Of a DNA stretch of 19,595 nucleotides, positions 1-7,797 are shown piece after piece. Position numbers and translations under genes: made by a program. Under the pieces are notes generated by a model. That model had not been told where the DNA came from. It made no database searches and saw nothing but the letters and a program-made list of their open reading frames with translations. The stretch's first letter is position 1. Each line of letters starts with the position of its first letter. This stretch comes from Chlamydiales bacterium (lineage in GTDB: Bacteria; Chlamydiota; Chlamydiia; Chlamydiales; FEN-1388): NCBI GenBank assembly GCA_021372185.1, contig JAJFUY010000152.1, forward strand, positions 1-19,595, written 5' to 3'.

Positions 1-627
1 AAAACTGCCTGGAAATGGATTCTAGAGGCTAAATGGATAGAAGATTTTGCTAAAATAAAACCCAAGCCAAAGATAATCAATGCAACCGAGGGTGGTCTTG
101 GTTTACAAAACATCCCCGATATGAGCCTAAAAGAGGTGTCACAAAAATACCTGACAGTTGCTCGAGACCTTGATAGCCTTGTGCATACGGCTATTCAAGA
201 TGTAGGCATAATTGATGATACAGCCAAAATGATTGTACAAGGCTGCACACAAATGTATGACAGCTTAGAGCGGGTAAAAGCGCATTTAGATGCGTTATGT
301 AAAACGCTGACAAACAATATCAATGATTCAGAAGTGGTGCTGTTGCAATCAGAGCTTAAAGAAGAAATTGCCTACCAGTATATTCTAGAGGTCTTTGACA
401 AAATGCGCATTAAGCTTGAGCATTATAGACTGCAGTTTAAAGCACATCCTCAAATAGATGAAAAGACAATGCAGGCGTTTGAAATTGAACTTCTTTTAGA
501 GCGCTACAAGTTTTTATATGAGACCGCTCAGATTAACCAGGTACTCATTGTGCAGAGTATAGAAAATGAAAAATCTAAAGGACGAGATGTTTCTCTTTTT
601 TGTCCAAAGGCTCCTATACCGTGTTAA
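1..627 (+). CDS. DUF115 / Maf-like protein, C-terminal part (5' end outside window)
   Basis: The frame is open from base 1, so the first in-frame ATG (121) is internal and this is the 3' end of a longer gene. The segment before that ATG reads KIINATEGG followed by LGLQNIP, which resembles the conserved 'iNaTEGG' motif of the DUF115/Maf family. That family has an MptE-like (6-hydroxymethylpterin pyrophosphokinase-like) fold and is linked in other bacteria to flagellin glycosylation. After the motif there are about 170 residues, mostly helical and charged, with no membrane segment, ending at TAA 625-627. No flagellar gene is visible here, so a glycosylation role cannot be claimed. The next gene overlaps this one by a few bases, which suggests translational coupling. 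The family call rests on one motif and is moderately certain; that the gene is 5'-truncated by the window is clear. Confidence 0.62.
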   Translation, partial: KTAWKWILEAKWIEDFAKIKPKPKIINATEGGLGLQNIPDMSLKEVSQKYLTVARDLDSLVHTAIQDVGIIDDTAKMIVQGCTQMYDSLERVKAHLDALCKTLTNNINDSEVVLLQSELKEEIAYQYILEVFDKMRIKLEHYRLQFKAHPQIDEKTMQAFEIELLLERYKFLYETAQINQVLIVQSIENEKSKGRDVSLFCPKAPIPC

Positions 628-1166
628 AACAGCTGATCATTCGTAAAAAACTGATTGAAGAAACAGAATATGAGGGAGATACTCCTCACGGTAAATCTAC
701 TCGCTACCGAAAAGATGGCAGTATTATGTGGGTGGGTTTTTATAAGATGGGTGTCCTCCATGGAGAATCACTTGGCTACTATAAAGAAGGCACAATAAGT
801 AGTAGGGCAGCCTATGTAGATGGCCAACTTGAGGGCAGTAGCCATTATTATGACAAAAAAGGGCAAATGACGTGTAGTTTGCAGTATGCAAAAGGTAAAT
901 TTCACGGGGTGCAAAAATATTTTTATGATAAAGGTCAGATAAAACTAGAAATCCCGTATAAAAAAGGTGTTTTTGATGGGGTAATACGCCTTTTTTATCC
1001 TCATGGGGGCTTATGCCGTGAAGTTATGGTAGAGGGTGGCCGCCGCCATGGTTTTGATAGTGCCTGGGCAAGTTCTGGTAAGGCAGTTTATGCCCTAGAA
1101 TATGCCTGTGGGTCGTTTTTAAAGGCAGAATTAGAAGATCCTGTTGCTAAGGGCTATAATCTATAA
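621..1166 (+). CDS. MORN-variant (YwqK-like) repeat protein
   Basis: The gene encodes about 181 residues built almost entirely of short repeats of roughly 20-25 residues, with the pattern 'G.l.G....Y...G.i....Y..G...G'. Examples are GVLHGESLGYYKEG, GQLEGSSHYYDKKG, GKFHGVQKYFYDKG and GVFDGVIRLFYPHG, spanning roughly residues 20-165. This matches the MORN-repeat-variant family (PF07661). Automated annotation often labels such proteins 'toxin-antitoxin YwqK family antitoxin', but no toxin partner is visible, so that label should not be taken literally. Start choice: a TTG at 600 is in frame but lacks a well-spaced Shine-Dalgarno. GTG 621 has AAAGG (606-610) about 10 bases upstream and overlaps the preceding stop, as in coupled genes. 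There is no signal peptide. The function is unknown, possibly protein binding. Confidence 0.72.
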   Translation: MLKQLIIRKKLIEETEYEGDTPHGKSTRYRKDGSIMWVGFYKMGVLHGESLGYYKEGTISSRAAYVDGQLEGSSHYYDKKGQMTCSLQYAKGKFHGVQKYFYDKGQIKLEIPYKKGVFDGVIRLFYPHGGLCREVMVEGGRRHGFDSAWASSGKAVYALEYACGSFLKAELEDPVAKGYNL

Positions 1167-1198
1167 TTTTTTTATTTCCTATTTTTTTTCGATAAACA

Positions 1199-1228
1199 TT
1201 GCCAAAAAAAAACCAAATGTGAGATAGT
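1199..1228 (+). promoter_or_regulatory. Putative promoter of rpsD
   Basis: TTGCCA (1199-1204) is followed after 18 bases by GATAGT (1223-1228), which is preceded by TGA and so has an extended -10 form. Transcription would begin near 1235, giving a leader of about 27 bases that carries the AAGAGGA ribosome-binding site (1248-1254) seven bases before ATG 1262. The -10 matches consensus at only 4 of 6 positions, so this is a reasonable but unproven call. Confidence 0.45.
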
Positions 1229-1261
1229 GGCTGCTTTCTTATGACTTAAGAGGAACTACAC

Positions 1262-1882
1262 ATGTCTCGTTATACAGGCCCTAAAAACAGAGTGGCCCGC
1301 CGTTTTGGCATTAATATTTTTGGCCGCATCCATAATCCGTTGGCGCATAAGCCACATCCTCCTGGACAGCACGGAGCTAAAAGGAAGAAGAAGTCGGATT
1401 TTGGTATTCAGCTTGAAGAAAAGCAAAAGCTTAAAGCTGCCTTTGGTATGCTGACGGAAACACAACTCGTGCGCTACTACAAAGAAGCTGCCCGTCACCA
1501 CAAAAACACACCAGAGCTATTTTTACAAATGCTTGAATGCCGTTTGGACAATGTTGTATACCGCCTAAAGTTTGCGTCTACAATTTTCCAAGCTCAGCAG
1601 CTCGTTAACCATGGTCACGTTTATGTAAACGGCCGCCGTGTTGACCGCCGCTCTTTCCAAGTACAGCCTGGAATGACAATTACAATTAAAGAAAAGTCAC
1701 GCAAGTCTAAAACGGTTATGAGTGCAGTAGAGAGCGGTACACGCTCAGTTCCTGCATACCTAAGCCAAGACTCTACGAACTTTTCAGGTCAGCTACTTGC
1801 TCGCCCAAGCCTAACAGAGATTTCTCTACCACTCGAGATTAATATCCCGATGGTCTGCGACTTCCTCGCCCACGGCGCATAA
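1262..1882 (+). CDS. rpsD: 30S ribosomal protein S4
   Basis: This is a full-length S4 of 206 aa, the usual bacterial length. It is a primary 16S rRNA-binding protein that nucleates 30S assembly. The N-terminal S4 domain (about 1-95) contains PPGQHG, KKKSD and QLEEKQKLK. The S4 RNA-binding domain (about 96-160) contains CRLDNVVYRL, QQLVNHGHVYVNG and DRRSF. The N-terminus has no cysteines, so it is the zinc-free form. The start is fixed by a good AAGAGGA site and by the conserved beginning MSRYTGPKNR. The sequence resembles chlamydial S4 as I remember it, including the C-terminal SVPAYLS and CDFLAH. The gene stands alone, with no rpsK, rpoA or rplQ beside it, so it is not in an alpha operon. 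It is followed by a strong intrinsic terminator. Confidence 0.97.
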   Translation: MSRYTGPKNRVARRFGINIFGRIHNPLAHKPHPPGQHGAKRKKKSDFGIQLEEKQKLKAAFGMLTETQLVRYYKEAARHHKNTPELFLQMLECRLDNVVYRLKFASTIFQAQQLVNHGHVYVNGRRVDRRSFQVQPGMTITIKEKSRKSKTVMSAVESGTRSVPAYLSQDSTNFSGQLLARPSLTEISLPLEINIPMVCDFLAHGA

Positions 1883-1903
1883 GCTAAGTTAGTAAATCCA
1901 CAT

Positions 1904-1946
1904 AAAAAGGCTTTAAGAGTTTTTACTCTTAAAGCCTTTTTTATTT
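1904..1946 (+). terminator. Intrinsic terminator of rpsD
   Basis: A 16-base arm beginning AAAAAGGCTT (1904-1919) pairs perfectly with 1926-1941 across a six-base loop, and a T-rich tract follows. It lies about 20 bases after the rpsD stop codon. The AT-rich ends of the stem read as A- and T-runs on either strand, so it could work in both directions. Confidence 0.9.
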
Positions 1947-1949
1947 TGT

Positions 1950-2142
1950 GGTGTGTGATTTTTTTTCAACGCAGAGATAGCTGCAAAAGACGCAAAGACG
2001 CAGAGAAATACAAAAACAAAAATTTAAACACAGGGTACACAGAGAGGGAAAACCGTGCTCTCTATTTTTTCTCTGGTTTTTGTATTTCTCTGCGTCTTTG
2101 CGCCTTTTGTAGCTATCTCTGCGTTAAAAAAAATCATACACC
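1950..2142. repeat. Long foldback (inverted-repeat) element A, about 193 bp
   Basis: The left arm (1950-2017) and right arm (2076-2142) are reverse complements over about 67 bases, with three substitutions and one single-base indel. Each arm carries the words CGCAGAGATAGCT, CGCAAAGACG and CGCAGAGAAATAC. The 58-base centre contains further short self-complementary stretches (CAGAGAG with CTCTCT). Small open frames on both strands here are by-products of the palindrome. The element starts a few bases after the rpsD terminator and ends about 75 bases before the next gene. No transposase is inside, and no target-site duplication is evident by eye. This and the flanking terminator and promoter fill the gene-free stretch 1883-2218. 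Confidence 0.88.
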
Positions 2143-2163
2143 TTTATTTAAAGTCGTTTAAGC

Positions 2164-2192
2164 TTTACGGAATTGCTCACACCTTGTATAAT
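2164..2192 (+). promoter_or_regulatory. Putative promoter for the 95-aa gene (and perhaps topB)
   Basis: TTTACG (2164-2169), a 17-base spacer and a perfect TATAAT (2187-2192) form a good sigma70-type promoter. The start site would be near 2199, giving a leader of about 20 bases with GAGGG (2210-2214) just ahead of ATG 2219. Confidence 0.65.
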
Positions 2193-2218
2193 TATATTTT
2201 GTTAACAATGAGGGACAT

Positions 2219-2506
2219 ATGGCAGATCGTATTGAAAGAGTAAATTCATGGCTGTCAACCATGCCGGCAATGCCTATGTACGATCAACCTGTATCACGCG
2301 TGACTCGTGGCGATGCAACTCAAGGCTCATCCTCAGAAGTTCAAGAAGTAAAACGCACCCTACTCCTTTTTTGCTACGACACGTATGGCCCATGTCCTAA
2401 ACGTGACGCTTTTATCGCACCAAAAGTCTCTATCTCGCTAGAGCTTGTGGCGAGCATCTTAGAGCAAATCAATGCAAACCGAGCGCGCTACCCTGTAAAA
2501 ATCTAG
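2219..2506 (+). CDS. Small hypothetical protein, 95 aa
   Basis: I do not recognise this protein. It has its own consensus-like promoter, a GAGGG ribosome-binding site four bases before ATG, and ends 34 bases before topB in the same direction. The sequence is soluble and mixed, with no signal peptide or membrane segment. It has two cysteines in the middle, a short CYDTYGPCPKR stretch near residues 52-62 that could bind metal or form a disulfide, and a C-terminal amphipathic helix (SISLELVASILEQINANRAR). The size and position suggest a small accessory protein. It is not an omega subunit by sequence. Confidence 0.68.
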   Translation: MADRIERVNSWLSTMPAMPMYDQPVSRVTRGDATQGSSSEVQEVKRTLLLFCYDTYGPCPKRDAFIAPKVSISLELVASILEQINANRARYPVKI

Positions 2507-2540
2507 CGTATTAAACGAGATCTGTGGTAAAAACTACCCC

Positions 2541-4625
2541 GTGATCGTTATATTAACTGAAAAACCATCCGTTGCTCGAGATATTGCTTCTCATTTAGGG
2601 GCAAATGCCCGCCATGACGGCTACTTTGAAGGCAAAGGCTACCAAGTTACTTGGGCATTTGGGCATCTTGTCTCTTTAAAAGAGCCGGATGATTATGACC
2701 CATTGCTTAAAAAGTGGTCGCTTCAGACACTTCCCATAATACCCAAAAATTTTGAGTTAAAAGTAGTAGATGACAAGGGCGTTAAAAAGCAGTTTGCTGT
2801 CATTAAAAAACTTTTTAAGGCTGGAAAAGAGCTTGTTTGTGCCACTGACGCAGGCCGCGAGGGTGAGCTTATTTTTCGTTATATCTTAAGCCTTGCAGAG
2901 TGCACACAAAAGCCTTTTAAACGCCTATGGCTTTCATCACTTACAGAAGAAGCTCTGCAAGTTGCTTTTCAGAACCTTAAAGATGGTACAGAATATGACA
3001 ATCTTTTTGCTGCTGCCCGCTGCCGTAACGAAGCTGACTGGATTGTAGGCCTAAATGCTACTCGCAATTTTACCGTGCGCTATGGCAAGGGAACAACGCT
3101 TTGGAGCGTAGGGCGAGTGCAGACACCAGTTTTAGCCATGATAGTAAACCGTGATGATGAAATACGCCATTTTACTTCCGAGCCCTTTTGGGATCTCTAT
3201 ACAAAATATAAAGACGTAGCCTTTAAAAGCAAAAAAGAGCGCTTTAAAACAAAAGCTGAAGCCGAAGCTCTAATTGAAAACATTAAAGACCTACCCTTTA
3301 CAATAAACAAAGTCTCTGCCAAAAAAGAAAACGAACATCCTCCTCTCCTCTATGATTTAACAGAACTGCAGCGGGATATGAATAGAAAGTACGGCAAAAC
3401 TGCCGCCGATACACTCCAAATTGCTCAAACACTCTACGAGCAAAAACTTATCACGTATCCGCGTACAGATTCTCGCTATCTTACTCAAGATATGAAGCCG
3501 CAAATTGCCCAGGTGTTAGCGCAAATTGGCAAAACAAAAACAAAAGAAGTTGAAGCACTCGATCTTACTAAGCTAGAATTTTCTAACCGCATCATAAACG
3601 ACAAAAAAGTTACAGACCACCACGCTATTATTCCAACAGGCAAGCCGCCGGGTAATTTGCCATTTGATCTCCAGGCAGTCTATGATGCTATTGCTATACG
3701 CCTTGTTGCCGTGTTTTACCCAACATGCGTAAAAGAAGTGACTACCATAGAGGGCAATGCCGCCGATGTGCCATTTCAGGCAAAAGGTGTGCGTATGGTA
3801 ACACCTGGCTGGACAGTGCTCTACCCAAAAAAATCAGACGACAAAGAAAAGAAAGATAAAGAAGCTGATGAGGTGCAAGAGTTACCTTTATTTACTAAAG
3901 GTGAATCAGGCCCACATGCGCCCTATATCACTGAAGGCAAAACCAAGCCTCCGGCTCACTTTAATGAAAACGCTTTGCTTGGTGCTATGGAAACTGCTGG
4001 TAAAATGGTAGAGGATGAGGCCTTAAAAGAGGCGCTCAAAGAAAAGGGGATCGGCACGCCCGCTACGCGCGCGTCAATCATCGAAACGCTCATTAAGCGC
4101 AAATACATCGAGCGCAGTGGCAAAATGCTCACAGCAACCGATTTAGGCCGGTATCTGATAGCCTTAATACAAGACCCTAATTTAAAATCACCCGAACTTA
4201 CAGGTGAATGGGAAGCAAAGCTCAAAGAAATAGAAAAAGGCAAATTCCAAGCGCTTGATTTTATGAATCAGATTGCCCAGTTTACAAGGCAGCTGATTAA
4301 AGAAAGTGATATCATGCAAATTCAGGCTGATACTTTTGGCGAGTGTCCAAAATGTAAAAGCCCAATCATCAAAGGCAACAAAGGCTATGGCTGCTCAAAA
4401 TGGAAAGAAGGCTGCACCTACGTTTTATGGAAGCAGTACAAAACCATCGCCCTTAACGACAACCAAATCCGCAGCCTCTTACAAAAGAAAATCCTCGCCC
4501 AACCAATTGGCGGCGTAATCATCACCTTGTCAAACCAAGGCGCCATCCAAGAAATTCCCGTTCCAGAACAGGGCAACCGCGCCCCCTTCAAAAAATACAC
4601 AAAACCCGCCCCCAAAAAAGCATAA
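2541..4625 (+). CDS. topB: DNA topoisomerase III (type IA)
   Basis: This is a 694-aa type IA topoisomerase that relaxes or decatenates DNA through a transient 5'-phosphotyrosine strand break. The N-terminal Toprim domain begins MIVILTEKPSVARDIA (acidic E7) and includes ATDAGREGELIF (about 101-112). In many homologues this reads DADREGE, so G replaces the second D here. Further type IA motifs are LNATR (171-175), WSVGRVQTPVLA (188-199), the active-site LITYPRTDSR with Tyr306, HHAIIPTG (360-367) and GIGTPATR (503-510). A C-terminal four-cysteine zinc ribbon uses Cys602, 605, 618 and 625, followed by a basic tail. The GTG start is set by the conserved N-terminus. No Shine-Dalgarno precedes it, but TGG-TAAAAA (2525-2533) lies seven bases upstream, so a leaderless start is possible. 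Classical Chlamydia species lack this gene as far as I recall, whereas larger environmental genomes may carry it. Confidence 0.95.
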   Translation: MIVILTEKPSVARDIASHLGANARHDGYFEGKGYQVTWAFGHLVSLKEPDDYDPLLKKWSLQTLPIIPKNFELKVVDDKGVKKQFAVIKKLFKAGKELVCATDAGREGELIFRYILSLAECTQKPFKRLWLSSLTEEALQVAFQNLKDGTEYDNLFAAARCRNEADWIVGLNATRNFTVRYGKGTTLWSVGRVQTPVLAMIVNRDDEIRHFTSEPFWDLYTKYKDVAFKSKKERFKTKAEAEALIENIKDLPFTINKVSAKKENEHPPLLYDLTELQRDMNRKYGKTAADTLQIAQTLYEQKLITYPRTDSRYLTQDMKPQIAQVLAQIGKTKTKEVEALDLTKLEFSNRIINDKKVTDHHAIIPTGKPPGNLPFDLQAVYDAIAIRLVAVFYPTCVKEVTTIEGNAADVPFQAKGVRMVTPGWTVLYPKKSDDKEKKDKEADEVQELPLFTKGESGPHAPYITEGKTKPPAHFNENALLGAMETAGKMVEDEALKEALKEKGIGTPATRASIIETLIKRKYIERSGKMLTATDLGRYLIALIQDPNLKSPELTGEWEAKLKEIEKGKFQALDFMNQIAQFTRQLIKESDIMQIQADTFGECPKCKSPIIKGNKGYGCSKWKEGCTYVLWKQYKTIALNDNQIRSLLQKKILAQPIGGVIITLSNQGAIQEIPVPEQGNRAPFKKYTKPAPKKA

Positions 4626-4647
4626 ATGAAAGATTGCGTGGCGCAAG

Positions 4648-4731
4648 CTTCCAATTCATTTTTTAGAACATGAATTGCGGGGCCGGGCCTGCGTAACTTT
4701 GCGTAACTTCCAATTCATTTTTTTAGAACAT
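4648..4731. repeat. Short direct repeats downstream of topB
   Basis: A word of about 24 bases beginning CTTCCAATTCATTTTTT and ending AGAACAT occurs at 4648-4671 and again at 4707-4731, with one extra T in the second copy. Between them is a 10-base tandem, GCGTAACTTT then GCGTAACTTC (4691-4710). The first copy can also form a hairpin (CAATTCAT with ATGAATTG). The second copy ends on the stop codon of the minus-strand small gene. Its purpose is unclear; replication slippage or a relic of a mobile repeat is possible. Confidence 0.75.
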
Positions 4732-5036
4732 TAGGTGGATAATTGGTAGGCAGTTTTAAGGCACGAGAGACTTATTATGCCTATACCATATGCTACATGA
4801 ATGTGGGAGTTGTTGGATCCAAATATAGATTCTAATATACAAGCATTTATGAAAGGGGCAGTGGCAACCACAACAGAAGAACTTATGAAAAATTTGGCAA
4901 ATTCTCTAAATAATTGGTTTACTTGGTCGTTAGGATTGGTAAGAACTTTTGGGGAACTAAAAAATCTAGGAAGAGAATCTCCCACATAGTAAAGCCCGTA
5001 TACTTCAGTTGCAAGGACGACTGAATGTAATGACAT
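4731..5036 (-). CDS. Small predicted membrane protein, 101 aa
   Basis: I do not recognise this protein. Two hydrophobic segments (about residues 48-70, FFISSSVVVATAPFINACIL, and 80-97, HVAYGIGIISLSCLKTAY) suggest a two-helix membrane protein. A good ribosome-binding site, TAAGGAA, lies about eight bases before ATG 5036. The gene follows the chromate-transporter gene by only 16 bases on the same strand, so the two are probably co-transcribed. A 62-aa frame on the opposite strand (4801-4989) has no ribosome-binding site of note and is treated as antisense noise. The call that this is a gene is moderately certain; the function is unknown. Confidence 0.58.
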   Translation of the reverse strand: MSLHSVVLATEVYGLYYVGDSLPRFFSSPKVLTNPNDQVNQLFREFAKFFISSSVVVATAPFINACILESIFGSNNSHIHVAYGIGIISLSCLKTAYQLST

Positions 5037-5052
5037 GTAAAATTCCTTATTA

Positions 5053-6198
5053 TTAATGTAAAAAGTAGCCTGCTATGCCACCGGCTAGGATTACGAAGGG
5101 TTCTGGGATTTTTTTGGCTAAAAAGATGACTGATGTTGCAACAAGGCAGATAAGGACTGTTGTTGTATCGGTTAGAGCTTGTTTGCCTAGCGTAAAGGCC
5201 GCGCCTAAAATGATGCCGGATGCGCTTGCTGTAAGGCCTTTAATAAAGGCTTGGGCCGAGAGGTTTTTGCGAATTTTTTGGTAGAGCGGGGCAAAAAGTA
5301 TGACAAAAAGGTAGCAGGGCAAAAATACACTGATTACCGCTACAAGTGCGCCCATAAATCCTGCTACTAAGTAGCCAATAAAGGCGCTTGTTATGAGTGC
5401 TGGGCCTGGCGTTACAAGCCCAACTGATACTGCATCTAAAAACTGAGAATTTGTGATCCACTTATATTCATCTACAACCCCTGGCTCTAAAAGCGGGATA
5501 ATGGCTAGGCCGCTTCCAAAAACAAAGGCACCGGCCCAAGCAAAATAGAGGGCTAATTTTCCCAGGGTGGCACCAGAGGCCTCGCCATTTACTCCCGTCA
5601 TAAGCCAGTGGGGGATAACGAGTGCAAAACAAGATGGGTGTTTAGTGATAGGCAAGGGGGCTTTTATACACATAGTTAAAAATCCAGAAGCTACGAGCAC
5701 CCAGATAACAGAACTTGTGCAAAATGGTGAAATACAAGCACTTAAAAGAAAAAGTGTCCAGAGCAAGTGCTCTTTTTTACAGGTAATTTTAGCAAGTTTA
5801 TAGGCAGATCTTATGATAACAGCCACAATACTTGCTCCTATACCATAAAATACCCCTTCTACCCACGATACTCCCACGTTATGGGTGTAAATAACAGCCA
5901 AAGCTATCACGAGTATAAAAGAGGGGAGCAAAAAGGCAATGGCGATGATAGTTGCCCCAAAAACACGTGCCTTTAGCCAGCCAAAATAGACCGCTAGTTT
6001 TGTAGCTACCGGGCCTGGACAAATTTGTGCCAGAGCCAGGCCGTGCGTGTAGTCTGTGTGAGAGAGCCAGGCTCGTTTTTCTACTAAATCACGCTGCATA
6101 TAGCCGATGAGGGCAATAGGGCCGCCAAACCCAAAGGTGCCTAGCCATAAAAAGTAGCGGGCAAGATCCCAGATAGAGTAGGATTCGGTTTTTTCCAT
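5053..6198 (-). CDS. chrA: ChrA-family chromate transporter
   Basis: This is a 381-aa polytopic inner-membrane protein of the CHR family. Characterised members export chromate; many others have untested substrates. Two homologous halves are visible. The N-terminal half has WLGTFGFGGPIALIGYMQ (about 17-34), then a LALAQICPGPVATKLAVYFG stretch (about 54-73). The C-terminal half has FAWAGAFVFGSGLAIIPLLE, then LDAVSVGLVTPGPALITSAF. The paired FGGP/FGSG and PGP motifs and the length (about 380-400) fit the two-domain long-chain subfamily. No Shine-Dalgarno precedes ATG 6198. An extended -10 (TGC-TATTGT on the minus strand, 6214-6206) ends seven bases before ATG, so the mRNA may be leaderless. The downstream partner is a small membrane protein. 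Confidence 0.93.
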   Translation of the reverse strand: MEKTESYSIWDLARYFLWLGTFGFGGPIALIGYMQRDLVEKRAWLSHTDYTHGLALAQICPGPVATKLAVYFGWLKARVFGATIIAIAFLLPSFILVIALAVIYTHNVGVSWVEGVFYGIGASIVAVIIRSAYKLAKITCKKEHLLWTLFLLSACISPFCTSSVIWVLVASGFLTMCIKAPLPITKHPSCFALVIPHWLMTGVNGEASGATLGKLALYFAWAGAFVFGSGLAIIPLLEPGVVDEYKWITNSQFLDAVSVGLVTPGPALITSAFIGYLVAGFMGALVAVISVFLPCYLFVILFAPLYQKIRKNLSAQAFIKGLTASASGIILGAAFTLGKQALTDTTTVLICLVATSVIFLAKKIPEPFVILAGGIAGYFLH

Positions 6199-6286
6199 AG
6201 AACATACAATAGCACGTCAGAAGAAAATTCAGCAGTTTAAATGATTTATTTGATAGAATGAAATCTACAGGGGGGATAATGCTTCT

Positions 6287-7621
6287 ATGGACCTAGTTTC
6301 TACTCTAACCGATTATGTATTAATACATTATAAACAAAAAAAGGATCAGATACCTAAGCGTTTGCAAGAGCGTTTAGTTGTGCGTGGGAACTCTCTTGTT
6401 ATCAAGCAACTTTCTCTCTGGCAAAGAATACAGGCGAAGTTTGATATTGGCGCGGCTTCCAAAAGTGCAGTTCTTTCAAAACTTGCCTCAGTAAACCCTG
6501 ACAAAATTACCTATATTTTCTCTAATACCTGGCAGACGTCAGAAATTGCTTTTATTTTTGAAAATATTGCCGAATGTCACGATAAAGAGCTCATTCAAGA
6601 AATTCTTGCTCGCTCTGAGATTCAGCAAAATATCAATATGAAAATCAATGGCTCTACGCCCTTAATGCTGGCAATAAAAAATAACAATCTTACTGCTATC
6701 CCTCTATTACTTGAAGTTGAAGGAATAGATCTTAACATCTACAACTTTGAAACGGATGATACAGCTCTTACATTGGCACTTGCTTTACATCAAGCCCCAA
6801 GTGTCAAGGAGCTCTTAAAAAAAGGGTGTAAAGTGCCGGTAAAGGCTTTTGCGCTGGCTAAAAGTGTGCCTAGTATGTTTGCTCTTTTTAAAGATGCCTC
6901 AAGTGAGCAAAAAAGTAAGCTGCTTGTAGATGCCGTAGAAAAACACAACGTTACAGTACTAAAAAAGATACTCAATGAAATGCATGAGATTGATATGTCA
7001 CCGGCATTGGCTGTAGCTATACGTAATGGCAACACTGAAATATTAGAAAAACTGCTTGGCCATGGAGTAGATAAATCAGAAGCTTTGCATGTAGCCCTTA
7101 GAGAGTGGGCAGCGGGGGACATTGCCCTTGGAGCCGATGTGTTTGAAGTGCTCCTTGCTCAAAATAGGGGTAACTTGCAGGCATCGCTTATTGCTTTAAG
7201 TGATTTTGGTTCTCGCTCTACAAGATCTAAAGGGGAATATACCCAATTGCTTAAAACACTTGAGGCATATGACTCAAGTCTCAACCTCCAAGGTGAAAGC
7301 TGTTATAGAGCCCTTCTTAAAGCATCTGAGCGAGGCAATTGGGAGTTTGTGGAGGCTCTTTTAACGGCTGGTGCCAATGTGCAATTTGAACATGACGGTC
7401 CATCAAAAATCTTGCTGAAAGCAGCCTCTAGAGGCGATTCTGATGTGGTAAAACTCTTGTTAGATAAGGGGGCTGATGTTTCTTACCAAGATACTCGAGG
7501 TAACACGCCTCTCAAACGTGCCGAGCTGCGTTTGCAGTACGGCCACATCCCCGGAGGCCTCGAAGAGGCCGAACATGTCCTAGACATCATCAAACAACAA
7601 GCCAAAAAACAACCTTCTTAG
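6287..7621 (+). CDS. Ankyrin-repeat protein, 444 aa
   Basis: Ankyrin repeats are seen in several blocks. Residues about 118-180 contain NGSTPLMLAIKNNNLTAIPLLLE and a following degenerate repeat. Residues about 238-292 contain SPALAVAIRNGNTEILEKLL and a long insert. Residues about 338-412 contain YRALLKASERGNWEFVEALL, then ILLKAASRGDSDVVKLLLDK, then DTRGNTPLKRAE. The first 110 residues are helical, charged and unassigned. There is no signal peptide or membrane segment. AGGGGGG (6269-6275) is an unusually strong ribosome-binding site 11 bases before ATG. Ankyrin proteins mediate protein-protein contacts, and in intracellular bacteria many are injected effectors. That role is an inference from type and neighbourhood, not shown here. 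Confidence 0.88.
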   Translation: MDLVSTLTDYVLIHYKQKKDQIPKRLQERLVVRGNSLVIKQLSLWQRIQAKFDIGAASKSAVLSKLASVNPDKITYIFSNTWQTSEIAFIFENIAECHDKELIQEILARSEIQQNINMKINGSTPLMLAIKNNNLTAIPLLLEVEGIDLNIYNFETDDTALTLALALHQAPSVKELLKKGCKVPVKAFALAKSVPSMFALFKDASSEQKSKLLVDAVEKHNVTVLKKILNEMHEIDMSPALAVAIRNGNTEILEKLLGHGVDKSEALHVALREWAAGDIALGADVFEVLLAQNRGNLQASLIALSDFGSRSTRSKGEYTQLLKTLEAYDSSLNLQGESCYRALLKASERGNWEFVEALLTAGANVQFEHDGPSKILLKAASRGDSDVVKLLLDKGADVSYQDTRGNTPLKRAELRLQYGHIPGGLEEAEHVLDIIKQQAKKQPS

Positions 7622-7797
7622 TTCACAAATTTGTTCATATAAACATAAAAGCCACCAATGACGTGTGTTGTTTTTTAGAATCTGATGCGCATCCCATAAA
7701 GGGCTCTAAATAATACTTACTCTTATGGAATAATTCTTTGGCATATAGCAATATTACACGCCTTCTGTCATAGTGAGTGTCTAATTCGAGGTATCTC

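Noticed and set aside
600..620. TTG start for the MORN-variant gene
   Set aside because: No Shine-Dalgarno at useful distance; GTG 621 has one and overlaps the upstream stop.
621..1166. Toxin-antitoxin pair implied by the YwqK label
   Set aside because: No toxin-like partner gene is adjacent; the upstream neighbour is a DUF115-like gene.
1946..2161. 71-aa ORF on the plus strand
   Set aside because: It spans both arms of the palindrome and its sequence mirrors itself; it is a by-product of the repeat.
2055..2243. 62-aa hydrophobic ORF on the plus strand
   Set aside because: It is mostly translation of the right arm of foldback element A and has no ribosome-binding site.
4801..4989. 62-aa ORF on the plus strand
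   Set aside because: It is antisense to the 101-aa minus-strand gene, which has a better ribosome-binding site and membrane-protein character.
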